A stretch of 64,000 bases of DNA from Aselliscus stoliczkanus (lineage: Eukaryota; Chordata; Mammalia; Chiroptera; Hipposideridae), in NCBI GenBank assembly GCA_033961575.1, contig CM066737.1, positions 98,546,709 through 98,610,708 on the forward strand. The letters are read 5' to 3'. The notes beneath the pieces are model-generated. The model did not search any database. It was not told the origin of the DNA and was given only the letters and a program-made list of their open reading frames with translations. The number at the start of each line of letters is the position of its first letter. Position 1 is the first letter of the stretch. Positions 34,501 through 46,334 of the stretch are shown one piece after another. The position numbers and the translations under genes are program-made.

Positions 34501-35266
34501 TGTATTTGTAAGCCAGATTTCTTCTTATAATTGATTTCTAGTTTCATAGCATTGTGGTCAGAGAAGACACTTGATATGATTTCATTCTTCTTAAATTTCT
34601 TGAGACTTGTTTTGTGGCCTAACATGTAGTCTATCTTGGAGAATGTTCCATGTGCACTTGAGAAGAATGTATATTCTGTAGCTTTGGGGTGAAATGCTCT
34701 AAACATATCAATTAAATCCAGCTGGTCTAAAGTGTCATTTAAGGCTACTGTGTCCGTGTTGATTTTCTGTCTGGAGGATCTGTCCATTGGTGACAACGGG
34801 GTGTTGAAGTCCCGTACTATGATAGTGTTACTGTTGATCTCTGCCTTTATGTCTGTCAAAATGTATTTTATATATTTAGGAGTTCCTCTATTGGGTGCAT
34901 AGATGTTTACTAGCGTTATGTCCTCTTGTTGAATCGATCCCTTTATTATTATGTAGTGCCCTTCTTTGTCTTTTAATGTAGTCTTCATTTTAAAGTCTAT
35001 TTTGTCCGAAATAAGTATTGCTACTCCAGCTTTTTTCTCATTTCCATTTGCATGAAATATCTTATTCCATCCCTTTACTTTCAGTCTGTGTGTGTCTTTT
35101 CATCTGAGATGAGTCTCTAGTAGACAGCATATGCATGGGTCCTGTTTTCTTATCCACTCAGCCACTCTGTGTCTTTTGATTGGAGCATTTAGCTTTTGAT
35201 TGGAGCATTTAGCTTTTGATAGATCACATTTAAAGTAATCACTGATAGGTGCATATTTATTGCCAT
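31511..35266 (-). pseudogene. L1 ORF2 (endonuclease-reverse transcriptase), broken
   Basis: The protein would nick target DNA and reverse-transcribe L1 RNA at the nick. The start is placed at 35266 (MAINMHLSVITLNV), matching the usual ORF2 beginning about 80 bp after ORF1. Visible parts: endonuclease motifs KDKEGHYIIIKGSIQQ, VNIYAPN, DFNTPLS (the preceding Gly of GDFN is Arg), SKIDYMLG and SDHNAMKLEI (34988-34491); reverse transcriptase with [14 protein letters not shown] and the catalytic YADD box (33550-32771); a Cys-rich knuckle CWQGCGENG...HCCWDC (about 31945-31900); C-terminus ending YHMISLICGI. A 20-bp tandem duplication at 35173-35212 shifts the frame near codon 20, and further stops split the rest. 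Confidence 0.93.
35173..35220. repeat. 20-bp tandem duplication inside L1 ORF2
   Basis: cttttgattggagcatttag occurs at 35173-35192 and again at 35193-35212, followed by a partial third copy cttttgat. One unit is expected from other L1 copies (for example 26105-26125). As 20 is not a multiple of three it breaks ORF2 near its start. Confidence 0.95.
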
Positions 35267-35346
35267 TTTGTTATTTGTATTTCTTGTCTTCCTGGGTTAG
35301 CTTGTTTTCCCCTTTCTTCTATTTATAAAAGCCCTTTTAACATTTC

Positions 35347-36206
35347 CTACAATGCTGGCTTGGTGGTAATGAATTCCTTAAGCTTATTCTTTTCTGAGAA
35401 GCTCTTGATCTCTCCTTCAATTTTAAGTGATAGCCGTGCTGGGTAGCACAATCTTGGTTGTTGACCTTTATTTTGTGTTGCTTTCAATATCTCCTGCCAA
35501 TCCCTTCTGGCCTGCAGAGTTTCTGAAGAAAAGTCAGCTGTTAGTCTTACAGGAGTTCCTTTGTATGTAACCTGCTGTCTTTCTCTTGTCGCTTTTAGGA
35601 TTCTGTTTTTGTCTTTAAGCTTTGCCATTTTAACTATAATGTGTCTTGGTGTGGGCCTGTTTGGATTCAGCCCTTTTGGAACTCTCTGCACATCCTGGAC
35701 TTGTATGTCGATTTCCTTCACCAGGGTAGGGAAATTTTCAGTCATTATTTCTTTAAATACATTCTCAATCTCTTGCTTCTTTTCTTCTCCTTCTGGTATT
35801 TCTATGACGCAATGGTTGTTGTGTTTCATGTTGTCCCAGAGGTCTGTTAAACTGTTTTCATTCTTTTTTATTCTTTTTCTTTTTGTTGTTCCAGCTGGGT
35901 GATTTCTGCTCTTTTGTCTTCTAATTCGCTGATCCACTCCTCTGCTTCATCTCTTCTACTGGTGATTCCTTCGAGTGTGTTCTTCATTTCAGTTATTGTA
36001 TCGTTTAGTTCTAAGTGGATTTTTTTTATGGTTTCCCTATCCTTCTTTATGTCCTCGCTAAATTCCTTAAACATTCTTATCATCAGTGTTCTAAACTCTG
36101 TCTCTGAAAGTTTGGATACCTCTGTTTCATTTAGTTCAATTTCTAGAGTTTTCTTCTGATTTTTTACTTGGGACATGTTTCTTTGTTTTTTCATTCTGGC
36201 TGTCAT
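35347..36206 (-). pseudogene. L1 ORF1 (RNA-binding chaperone), broken
   Basis: ORF1p forms trimers that coat L1 RNA. The N-terminal part (36206-35868) is a K/E/N-rich coiled coil (SKLSETEFRTLMIRMFKEF, ITEMKNTLEGITSRRDEAEE). The second frame (35937-35347) carries the RRM (PTPRHIIVKMAKLKDKNRIL) and C-terminal domain (LTADFSSETLQARRDWQEIL, YPARLSLKIEGEIKSF). The two halves are in different frames; the shift lies in an A-rich tract near 35865-35890. The second frame ends at ITTKPAL with TAG, where the related copy at 26230 has a Gln codon and continues QRLLEGL, so a late nonsense mutation also removes the tail. Confidence 0.93.
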
Positions 36207-37823
36207 TCTGTGAATGCTTCAATGTATTAGATAGATCACCTAGAAAGAAGAGAAAAGAAAAAAAGAGAGAGAGAGAAAAAAAAAGGAGGTGGGCGGGCTC
36301 TCCATCCTCTTTAATCTGCAGACCACTTCCTCAGGCTTGCAGTGAGCTTTCCACAATTAGCTGCTGTGTGCTCTGGAACCATAGTCACCACCAAAAAAAA
36401 AATCTTCACAGGTTGTTGAAGGTTGTCCACTACTGCCAAAAAAAAACAAACCCTCTGTGGCCTGTTGAGATGTGGGCCAGACACCACTGGCTCAGGGTGC
36501 CTCTGGCAACACAGCTCTATGTGAGTGGAACAGGCCCCCAAGGCCAGTTGATGTGGTCAGTGGCCCCCACCAACTCAGAGCAGCATGCACTCTGCACCAG
36601 CAATCAGTCCACACAAACTCCCCAGGAAAGCCTCCATCAGATCACACAGGTGCATAGCTCCCTGCCCAATACTCTCAGAAAAACTCCGTGTCTCAGCCTG
36701 TCCCAATTAACTGCCCACAGATCAGGCTAAGCAGCCCAACAGCCAATCCGCAGCCTTGCAATTCTGCACAAACATTGCAGAGAGTGGGGACCTAAGGCGG
36801 CTCTCGCACTCCTGAGTCTCAGTGAACAGACTGATGCAGCTGGAGAGCACCCGCCCTGCATTTCCCTGGCAATGCAGCACAAGCAGGGCAGCGGGTGGGA
36901 ATCCAAGGCCGCATGCGCACACAAGCACTCCTGCGCCAAGTTCACCAGACCAATCGGATCCCGGATCTGACCCTCTGTGGGAGGGCCCAACCCTGAAAAA
37001 TGGCACCCTAATGTACACTGTTAGTGTGCCAGCTCCACAGGACTGGAACAATGGTCCCAAAACCTCCAGCTTCTGCACCACAGGTACTCAGTTCAGTCCG
37101 TCCCAGCAGGCTCCTGGGCCCGGCTCACACAGCTACTCCCTCCAACAGGAACCGGGTGAGTCCTCAGCATGAGCGAGCCCGTGCGTCGGCCCCACTGATT
37201 CTCCAGCTGCCCTCAGCCTCACCGAGCTGAGCAAAGAGAGTCTTCACTAATTTACTGCGGGCTATCTTGGAAGTCCTCTTCCCAGCAAAGGAACTCTGGG
37301 CTGGTGAGCTCGGTGTGCAGCCAGAGGGTCTCTCCCCCAACCAGAGAAGCCTCCCCACAGCTGGGGTGTCCCTCATGGGGTTCGCCCTCTCTAGTCTGCG
37401 CCTCTCCTACCAGACTTGATGTGGCCTCCTCTTTAGGTCCTCCATTTAGAAGTTCTGTTCATCTAGTGTTCAGGGGACTTCCGAGGTTAAATGTTGTATA
37501 AATTATTTGTGATTTTGATGTGATTCAGGGAGGCAGTTGGGACAGCGTCCATCTATTCCACCATCTTAACGGAACCCTCGGGTCTTGCTTTTTTTATCAG
37601 ACAATAATTCTCTACCTTCTATTTGGAATGTTGGATTAACTTACATTTAATGTAATTATTGATAAATTCGGTTTAAGCCTACCATCCTGTTATTTGTTTT
37701 CTAATTGTCCAATCTGTTTTTGTTCCTTTCTTCTTGACTTCTTTTGGATTAATTTTTCTTTTCATTATTGCATTTTAACACCTCTATAATACCTTTTTGC
37801 ATTTTTTAGTGCCTGTTTTATAG

Positions 37824-38008
37824 CAGGGTTTCTCAACCTCCACACTATCTGTTGTGGGGACTGTCCTGAGCATTGTGGGATGTTTAGTGGCATCCCCGGC
37901 CTTTAGTTACCATGTGCCAGTAGCATCTCCCTCCAGTTTTGACAACTAACGTGTCTATGGAGACATTGTCCAATGTCCCCTGGGAGGCAAAAATCATAAG
38001 AACCATTG
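37824..38008 (-). mobile_element. MER5A hAT-Charlie element
   Basis: Starts cagggtttctcaacctccac and ends aagaaccattg, with internal gactgtcctgagcattgtgg, gatgtttagtggcatccccg and gacattgtccaatgtcccct. Order and length (185 bp) match antisense MER5A, a non-autonomous hAT transposon of placental mammals. The 8-bp target duplication is no longer clear. It lies in the ancient L1. Confidence 0.93.
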
Positions 38009-38480
38009 ATCTAGGAGTATAATATACATACTTAACTTATCAGAATATATTTAAAATAATATTGTAGCTCTTTTTTTTTTACTTTTTTTATTATTAGTTT
38101 CAGGCATAAGGGAGGTGACTATGAGGGGATTAGAAAGCACAAATATTGTAGTTTTTAATGTAAAATGTAAGAACTTTTCAATAACAAAATTTCATCTCCC
38201 CTATTATCATGTATTTTATATTTATATAAATATAATAAAACCCATAATATGTTATTATTTTTGTCTTAAAGAGTACGTTGTCTTTCTAAGAAATATAGAA
38301 TAGAAAGAAATACGGACTTTCATATTTACCCACTTGTTTAAAATTTTTGGTAAATCCTTGTAAACCTGAGTTTCTGTCTGATGTCATTTCACTCCATCTT
38401 AAAGACGTTTCTTTACTATTTCCTTTAGTGCAGGTCTGATAGCAACAAGTTCTCTCAACATTTTTTTATCCGAAAATATC

Positions 38481-38593
38481 ATTTTTTAAAATTTTTTTAA
38501 GGGCAGTGTCACTGGCTCTCGTATGTGGGACCCGCACCGGGGCCGCTGGCTTCCCAAGCCAGCGCTTAACCGCTGCGCCACTCGGCCGGCCCT
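38481..38593 (-). mobile_element. Short tRNA-derived SINE
   Basis: Complete copy with TSD atccgaaaatatc at 38468-38480 and 38594-38606; head ends gccactcggccggcc. Inserted in the ORF1 part of the ancient L1. Confidence 0.95.
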
Positions 38594-39900
38594 ATCCGAA
38601 AATATCTTGATTTTACCCTCTTTGTTGAAGGATCCTTTCCCCAGATGTTAAGTTCTGGTTTGTTTTGCTTTTTCTTTCATCAAAAAATGTCCTCCAATGG
38701 CCTCCATTGTTTCTAACTACAAGCCAGCAATTTGACTATGATGTGCATAGTTATAGATCTTTTTGTATTTATCCTGTTTGGAGTTCACTGAGATTCTTAG
38801 ATCAGAAAGGCTATTGTTTGTCAACAGATTTGGGGAAATTTCAGTCATTTTTTTCTTGAAATATTTTTTCTGCTTCATTCTCTTTCTCCTTTCTGTCTCC
38901 AATCCCAACTGGGTTAGATCATTTGATATTGTTCCACATGTCACTGAAGCTCATTTGAGTTATTTTAATCATCTTTTCCCTTTCTTTCAGGTGAATTTCT
39001 ATTGATGTGGTTTCAACAATCCTTTCTTCTGCAGTCTCGTTTGCTGTTAATCTCATCCAGTGATTTTTTTCATGTCAGGTATTGTACTTTTCAGTTATAA
39101 AATGTTAGTTTGGCTCATTTTTATAATTTCTGTTTGTCTGCTAAGATTTCACATCTGTTATGACCATCTTTTCCTTTAGGTTTTAAAAAATATATTTATC
39201 AGAGCTGCTTTAAATTCCTTGTCTGCTAATTCTAACAGTTGTACCCTTTCATGGTATGTTTCTATTGACTGCTATTTTTCTACTTTTGTGAATATGGGAT
39301 GCATTTTTCTGCCCTTTTGCATGCTGGAATTTTTCTTTTTTTGCATGCTGGATATTATAAATGATACATTGTATATAGTCAAGATTATGTCATCTTTTAA
39401 AGGACATTGAGTTTTGTTTTGAAAATCTCTTTAATCACTGAATCTTTAGGAATGGTTGGGCTTAGTTTTATTCCTTAGAATGGATCTTTAACTTCTGTCC
39501 CTTACTCTAGGACATGGCCCTTTCTCCTGAGGTGTGAGCTTCTCAACTGAATGCATATAGTGCTCAGTGGGATTTCTATTCTGTGACTAGGCCAGAATAC
39601 TTATATCTTTTAGCATAATCATGGTATGATTTTTGCACAACCCCTTGTATCTCCATTTAGCAAGTAACCACATAACATACAACCTCTGATAAGCCTAGTA
39701 GAGTCAACCCTGCCTATATATAGCCCAGCTCTTAGCCTAGGACTGTTCAGACTTCTGATGCCATCCTTTTTCACAGCTCCGTTTTCTCTGGTATTCAGCC
39801 CCACAAATTCTAGTCTCTTCAGCTGCCCAGAACTCCAGTTTCTGGCTCTTTGATGCAGTTGTTCTGCTTGGGCTACTCCTCCCAATGTGAGGCAAGAACG

Positions 39901-40364
39901 TATTAATAGGCCAAAGGTGGCATGATTGTGGGATTCACCTTGTGTATTTTGTTTCTCTCAAAGATTATAGCACTGAACTGCCTATTATTCATTGCCTGAA
40001 AATAGTTGCCTTGTATATTTTGCCTAAATTTATTTGTTGTTGACAAGAACGTAAGTCAAGAGTCAGTTACTTTGTAATGGCCTGAAGTAAAAGTTTTATA
40101 GTTTTTACTATATAATTAAAATTGAAAACATATCATTTTTCTCTTGCCATTAGTAACTGAACTGGAGTTAGTACATTGGGGAAAATAGAGGATGGTATGA
40201 TTTTGAAATTATGTTGACAATACTTATTTAATAGATAAAATTAATTCTAAACCTGATGATTCTAGTTCCAACTCTGTGGTTATTTGGAATTTAATAACCA
40301 AGACAGAGCTTTATAAGGTGAGTGCATCTTCTAGCCTATTTCATGACTCTAATCACTCCTTACC
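39901..40364. other. Unassigned intergenic sequence
   Basis: AT-rich sequence after the 5' edge of the ancient L1. Nothing recognised. Confidence 0.3.
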
Positions 40365-40660
40365 TATCATTATTTATACCTTAAACCTGCCGATGGTTCT
40401 TTGAGGCTCTCTGAATGAATGCAAACATCAGGTGGTTGCATCCAGCCTGCCCCTATGGAATTACCTCATTAGCTGGCTGCTCTTTGCTACAATGAAGGCT
40501 TCTTTCTTCCTTTATCTGGCCTCTAGTTCTCCCCTTTCTCTGACCTACCGCTGGCATATCAATATATGAAACAAGGTCTTTCTCTTTTTGTGTCTTCTTT
40601 CAAATGTTATATTTGATGGCTTATCTTGTCCAGAAAGTTCTTTTCCTGAACAATTGTATC
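40365..40660 (+). mobile_element. L2-like relic
   Basis: Loose match in order to the L2 3' region: taaacctgccgatggttctt, ctggcctctagttctcccct, cttctttcaaatgttatatt. Low conservation, so tentative. Confidence 0.4.
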
Positions 40661-41781
40661 CATTTCCTAAGAAGTCTATTTCTGTCCTTTCCCTTTAGCC
40701 TCAGTTGCTGAAAAATCTGAGACCCACATAATAAAGGGTTTTATTACATTTGATTCTCCTCCTAGATGCACTGGAACCCTGATTCTGTCAGGCCTACCTC
40801 CTTTACACTTTTTACAAGTCCCACACACCTCCTCCATAGCTGTTTCCTCTGGGAAGGCAATCTCAGGAAGCACTCTAGGCCATTGCCCTGGGCAATGTCG
40901 TGAAGTCTGTTCCTGTTCTTTAAAAAATGTCCAGGTTGAAGTCACTTTCAGGTTTGCAGCCTCTTCTTTTAAGGAAATTAAAGAATACACAGTTTCATGG
41001 TGAGGAAACTTTCAGCAATGGCCCTCCTTAGGAAGAAACCAGGGGTAGCCCTGAGCAGCAAATGACTGGGCATTGTGAGGAGAGCATGTTCCTGAGACAG
41101 TCCCAAAAGTCCCTAGACGAACAACAGCATGGCAATTATTGGCTCCTCGGGACTGTCTTGATCTAAGTATATGCTGCGTGTGGGTATAGAGGTGGCTAAC
41201 AAACCCTCCTTTTGACTTTAATACCGAGGAAACCTCATGCAAATTGTGACCCTATGTTATACCTCAGGAACCCCAGAATTCCCCAAGGTAAAGATGTAAA
41301 CCAGACTTAAAACTGACCCTAGGTTAGATGTTTAAATCTGTGTTTCTGTGTTTTTATATCTGTATTTTGAAAATCACATTCCATCTGCTAGTTTGCAGTT
41401 TCCTTGAGGACAGTGATTTAATTTATTCTTTAACTAACAGGTTTCTGTCCTCCCTGTTAGCCTACTAGGCCCCTGATGTGAAGTTATACACCTGAGGCAA
41501 TGTACCTTGCTCACCTCTGAACTGAATGATTTCAATTATTATAAACCATGAGAAAAGCAACACAGTCATTCAAATTGTCTTTCCAGACCAAAAATGGTTT
41601 TTAAAATGAAAACATGGCCTGCAGAACTATATTCTTTAGGATGGGGTTTCTTTACTGCCATTCAATCATTCATCATTATAAAAGAGAATCTAAAGTTCTC
41701 TAAGAAATATAGACCCCAGGAGGAAAAAGTTTCCAGTGATTAACTGACAGTGGAGTAGAAATGGGCATTCAAGCTCAGGGG
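40661..41781. other. Unassigned sequence with a 104-codon open frame
   Basis: The minus-strand frames at 40676-40990 (104 codons, with a CGTCKKCKGG cysteine cluster) and 41012-41242 (76 codons) lie in tandem. I recognise no family, no splice sites flanking them and no promoter. They could be chance frames or remains of an unrecognised retroelement. Confidence 0.3.
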
Positions 41782-42430
41782 TAGGATTTAACTGTTCCCA
41801 TGCAGGTTTGAATTCCAGGTTCATCTCTTTTTGTTTTTTTAATTTTTAAAAAAAGATTTTATTGAGGAATTGGGGGAGGGGAACAGCATTGGGGAACTGA
41901 GGAAGGGGAACAGCCAAAGTTGCTGCTGTCCTTTTGTTCTTCAGTCTAGTTGCGGAGGACGTTGTTTCACTGGCCCATGTTGGTATCATCATTGCGCTCT
42001 TCCCAGGTGAGGTAGTTGCTCACCAGGCATTGGACAACCACTCAAGGAGGCTCATGGCAGCTCATGAAATCGCACGCCAACTGCCAGCCAGCCCTACTGC
42101 AGCCTACACTGTCATGGGTGACTCACGGCAGCCCTGCTCCAGGTTGAGCTGTTGTTCACCGTCTTAGCTGTACAGGGTGCAGCATCACTGGCCCTCATGT
42201 GGGATCCGAACCAGGGCCCTGCTGCTCAGACCTGGCATACCAAGCCAACTTCTAACCAATGCACCACTTGGCTAGCCCTAGGTTCATCTCTTATTAGCTA
42301 GTTGCAATTAAGAATAATAAGAATGTCTGCAACCCTTCATTTTCCCATCCTCAAAATGAGGACAATAATATTTAATTTTCAGGTTTGTTTTGAGGATTAA
42401 ATAAGATGTGCCTCATAATCTTCATAATCT
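41782..42430 (+). mobile_element. MIR SINE split by a composite SINE
   Basis: The left piece (41782-41829) has caggtttgaattccaggttc and the right piece (42293-42430) has attagctagttgcaattaag, cttcattttcccatcctcaa, aatgaggacaataatattta and gaggattaaataagatgtgc. Joined across the insertion they form a sense MIR. Confidence 0.8.
41830..42279 (-). mobile_element. Composite tRNA SINE with short-type head
   Basis: About 450 bp with perfect TSD aggttcatctctt (41817-41829 and 42280-42292). In sense: agggctagccaagtggtgca, ttggcttggtatgccaggtc, gccctggttcggatcccaca, gggccagtgatgctgcaccc, then tandem tRNA-like or linker segments with caactagactgaagaacaaa, and the shared tail ttcctcaataaaatcttttt. Its head and hairpin segment resemble the short SINE, while its tail is that of the composite SINEs at 20697 and 47677, so it links the two types. 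Confidence 0.85.
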
Positions 42431-43269
42431 TCATAAAGTACATAATCTTCAATCAAATTATAAGCCTCTAATAGATTATGTCACCTATAATCACCTGAGT
42501 CAGGTACCTGACAGTAGAAACTGTGAACTCGAGGCATTTATATTGGGGAAAGTGCAGAGGATTGTATGATTTTGAGCTTCTGTCAACAAGACTGGTTTAA
42601 TAGATAAAACTAATTCTGAACCTGAAGAGTCTAGCAATTGGACATAAGTTTGATTTAAAAATCAATTATGAGTTCTAGTTTTAAAATTAGTAGAGAGATT
42701 AGTGGAATAGTTGAATGGATTTAAAAAGTAATTGTGGAAAACTGCACTTCTCCAAGGATTGTAAAGCTAAATTCTTTGTTGTAAAAAATAAAATCTGATT
42801 TCAAGGTTCAGAGCTCACACTTATCTTCCTTATCAATTAGTATTAGCAAGTGCAATTTCTCTCTTCTTGCCACTGATAATGGAAATGAGTCCAGCAATCG
42901 TGAAGAGTTATCATTGCAGTGACATTGTGTGAATTCAGATTTCTGGGCTGAAACCAACTGCAAAACATCAAGCAGAGAAGATATAGTCATTTTTAAATGT
43001 GTTTATAGCTATACATTTTATTATTCCCCTCAAGGATAGCTGCATTAACACAATTACCTCCAATGTTCAAAAGATGGAAAATTAACACTCAGGCTTCACT
43101 GTAAAATAGGATTCTATCAGTAGAACTAAAACAATTAAAGTTATCTTTTTTTCCCATTAAAGTTATCTTAATCTCTGTGTGTATTAGCATTTCTGTGCTG
43201 GAAGGAATATAAAAATTTGAAAAATTCTAAACCTGTAATGAAAATACCATCTCTTCAGTTCTTAATTTT
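42431..43269. other. Unassigned intergenic sequence
   Basis: Short local direct repeats (cataatcttcataatcttca at 42414-42440) but no recognised element. Confidence 0.35.
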
Positions 43270-44921
43270 AGTGATTTTATTTCCTTTGGATATATCCTGC
43301 CCAGCACTTGTTATCTTCGACCTTTTGATAATAGCCATGATAACAGGCAGGAGATGATATTTCATTAAGGTTTTGATTTTCATTTCCCTGATGAGTAGTG
43401 ATGTTCAGCATCTTTTCATGTACCTATTGTCCATTTGTATGTCTTCTTTGGAAAAATATCTATTCAGGTCCTTGCCCATTTTGTAATTGGATTGTTTGGG
43501 TTGTTTTTTTTTTTGCTTGTTTGGTTGATTGGTTGGGTTTTTTGGGTTTTTTTTTTTGTTTCGTTTGTTTGTTTGCTATTGAGTTGTATAGTTCCTTGTA
43601 TATTATGGATATTAACCCCTTACCAGATAGATGGTTTGAAAATATTTTTTCCCATTCTGTAGGTTGCTTTTTCATTTGTTAATTGTTTGTTGGTGTTGTT
43701 GTTGTGCAGAAGCTTTTTAGTTTGATGTCCTCCCACTTACTTATTTTTGCTTTTGTCACTTGTGCTTTTGGTGTCATATCCAAAAAATCATTGCCAAGAT
43801 TAAGTCAAGGGGCTTTACCCTGTTTTTTTCTAAGAGTTTTATGGTTTTAGATCTTACATTTAAATCTTCGATCTATTTCAAGTTAATTTTTGTGAGTGGT
43901 GTAAGATAGGAGTCCAATTTCATTCTTCTACATGTGATTATCTAATTTTCCCAGTGCCATTTATTGAAGTGACTATTTTTTCCCATTGAGCATTCTTAGC
44001 TCCCTTTTTGTAGTTGATTGTATACATGAGTTTATTTCTGGGCTCTTGATTGTGTTCCATTGGTATATGTATCTGTTTTTATGCCAATACTGTACTTTTT
44101 ATTACTACTATAGCTTTGAAATATAGTTAGAAACCAGGAAGTCTGATGCCTTCAGCTGTTCTCTTCTTGTGATCTTTTGTGGTTCCACATAAATTTTAGA
44201 GTGGTTCTTTTCTATTTCTGTGAAAAATACCATTGGAATTTTTGAAAGGATTGCATTGAATTTGTTTTTGCTTTGAGCAGTATAGCTAAATTAACAATAT
44301 TATTTCTTCCAATCCATGAACACAGGATATCCTTCTACTTATTTGTGTCTTCTTCAATTTCTTTTGTCAATGTTTCATATTTTTCATTGTACATGTCTTT
44401 CAACTCGTTGGTTAAATTTATTCCTATTTTTTTTTGATGCTATTGAAAATGGGATAGTTTTCTTTATTTCTTTTTTGTTCATTGTTGGTGTATAAAAATC
44501 CAACTGTTGTATGTTGATTTTGTATCCTCCAATTACTGAATTTATTTATCAGTTCTAATGGTTTCTTTGGTGCAGTCTTTAAGGTTTTCTATATATAAGG
44601 TCATGTCGTCTGCAAAAAAAAAAAGAAAGACAATTTTACTTCCTCCTTTCCAATTTACATGCCTTTTATTTCTTTTTATTGTTTAATTGTTCTGGCTAGG
44701 GCTTCCAGTACTATGTTCCCATACCTATACAGAAATGGTGAGAATGGGTACCATTGTCTTGTTCCTAATCTTAGAGAACTTGTCACTACTGAGTATGATG
44801 TCAGCTGTGAGCTCATCATATATGGCCTTTTTTATGTTGAGATACATTTATTCTGTACTTAATTAGCTGAGAATTTTTATCATGAAAGGATGTTGAATTT
44901 TGTCAAATGCTTTTTCTGTAT

Positions 44922-45179
44922 CTATTGAGATGACACTATAGTTTTTATTCTTCCTTTTCTTAATGTTGAATATATCACATTGATTGATTTGTGTATGTTG
45001 AACCATCCTTGCTTGCCAGGGATAAATCCCACTTGATCATGGTGTATGATCCCTTTAATGTGCTGTTGAATTTGGTTTGCTAATATTTTGTTGAGGAATT
45101 TTGCATCTATGTTCATCAGGAATATTGGCCTATAGTTTTCTTTTCTTGTAGTAATATCCTTATTTGACTTTGCTACCAA
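44922..45179 (-). pseudogene. L1 ORF2 reverse-transcriptase fragment
   Basis: 85-residue frame with [20 protein letters not shown] and [20 protein letters not shown], the conserved block just before the catalytic palm of L1 reverse transcriptase; compare [19 protein letters not shown] in the copy at 33550. The YADD box region downstream is frameshifted. Confidence 0.88.
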
Positions 45180-45629
45180 GGTAATGCTGGCCTTGTAAAA
45201 TGAGTTTGGAAGAGTTGCCTCCTCTTCAATTTTTGGAAGAGTTTAAGAAAGATTGGTGTTGATTCTTCTTTACTATTTGCTATATTTCACCCATGAAGCC
45301 ATGTGGTACTGGACATTATCTTTGTTTGGAGAATTTTGATTACCAATTCAATCTTCTTACTTGTTATTTGTATATTCATATTTTCTATTCATTTATGATT
45401 CAGCCTTGAGAGGTTTTATATTTGTAGGAATTTATCCATTTCTCCTAGGTTATCCAATTTCTTGACATATAATTATTCATAGTAGTCTCTTATGATCCTT
45501 TGTATTTCTGTGGTATTGGTTGTAATGTATTCTCTTCACTTATGGTTTTATTTATTTGAGTCTTCTTTCTCCTTTTCTTAGTCTAGCTAAGGGGTTGTCA
45601 AACTTTGTTTATCTCAATAAAAAAAATCA

Positions 45630-46325
45630 ACTCTTACTTCCCTGTGACTTGTTTTATAACTCAAACTTTGTGCCTCTGAATTCCCTTTACCTATTTTGTC
45701 CGCCCCGCCCCCCCCCCCCCCACACACACACCCTGTCCTTCTGGCAACCACCAGTTTGTTCTCTGCATCTATGAATCTGTTTCTGTCTTATTTTGGTTTT
45801 TTATATTCCACATATAAGTAAAATCAGATGTTTTTTGTCTTTCTCTGTCTAACTTATTTCACTGAGTATAGTACCATAAAGATCCATGTTGTTGAAAATG
45901 GCAAGATTATATTCTTTTTTATGGTAGAATAATATTCGATCTTTTTTATCCATTTGTCCACCAATGGACACCTAGGTTGTTTCCATGTCTTGCCTATTGT
46001 AAATACTGCTGCAATAAACATAGATGTACATATGTCTTTTTTTTTTTTTTTGATTTGGTGTTTTTGTTTTCTTCAGACGAATACCCAGAATTATAATTGC
46101 TGGGTTACATGGTAACTCTATTTTTAAATTTTTGAGGAAACTTCATGCTATTTTCCAAGGCGGCTGCACAAATTTACATTCTCACCAACAGTATATGAGG
46201 GTTCCTTTTCTCCACATCCTTACCAACGCTTGTTATTTTTTGTCTTTTTGATAATAGCCATACTGACATGTATGAGATGGTATCTCATTGTGGTTTTGAT
46301 TTGCATTTCCCTGCTGATCTTTCTT
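45630..46325 (-). mobile_element. L1 3'-end insertion in the old L1
   Basis: 3'UTR (ccctgtgacttgttttataa, cctgtccttctggcaaccac) and ORF2 C-terminal sequence (gcaagattatattctttttt, ccaatggacacctaggttgt, atggtatctcattgtggttt) in minus orientation lie between two host L1 segments that belong together. It contains a poly-C/(CA)n tract at 45703-45732. Confidence 0.75.
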
Positions 46326-46334
46326 TTTTCTTTT

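Larger units (their letters stand above)
31021..37579 (-). mobile_element. Full-length L1, inactivated
   Basis: A complete L1 of about 6.56 kb with a 16-bp TSD gggtcttgcttttttt (31005-31020 and 37580-37595). In sense: 5' end at about 37579 (gttaagatggtggaatagat), 5'UTR to 36207, ORF1 36206-35347, an 80-bp gap, ORF2 35266-31511, 3'UTR to 31021 and a T-rich (A-tail) end. It is the only copy in the window with both ORFs present end to end, so it serves as the reference for the deletions in the others. ORF1 has a frameshift and a premature stop; ORF2 has a frame-breaking 20-bp duplication and several stops. It inserted into the ancient L1 at 29485-39900. Confidence 0.95.
29485..39900 (-). mobile_element. 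Ancient L1, split by later insertions
   Basis: The left part (29485-31004) is minus-strand ORF2: reverse-transcriptase region (ttccacttgatcatggtgta, aaggaattttgcatctatgt), then endonuclease region (tattaattaggtcaagttca) up to the inter-ORF area. The right part (37596-39900) continues co-linearly into ORF1 (38340-39100) and 5'UTR-like sequence. The break between them is the full-length L1 at 31021-37579, whose target duplication restores continuity. A MER5A (37824-38008) and a SINE (38481-38593) also interrupt it. The whole reads as one degraded L1M/HAL1-age element. Confidence 0.75.

Noticed and set aside
36311..37501. Several frames in a GC-rich block resembling a promoter or first exon
   Set aside because: The block is the 5'UTR of the full-length L1, enclosed by its TSD.
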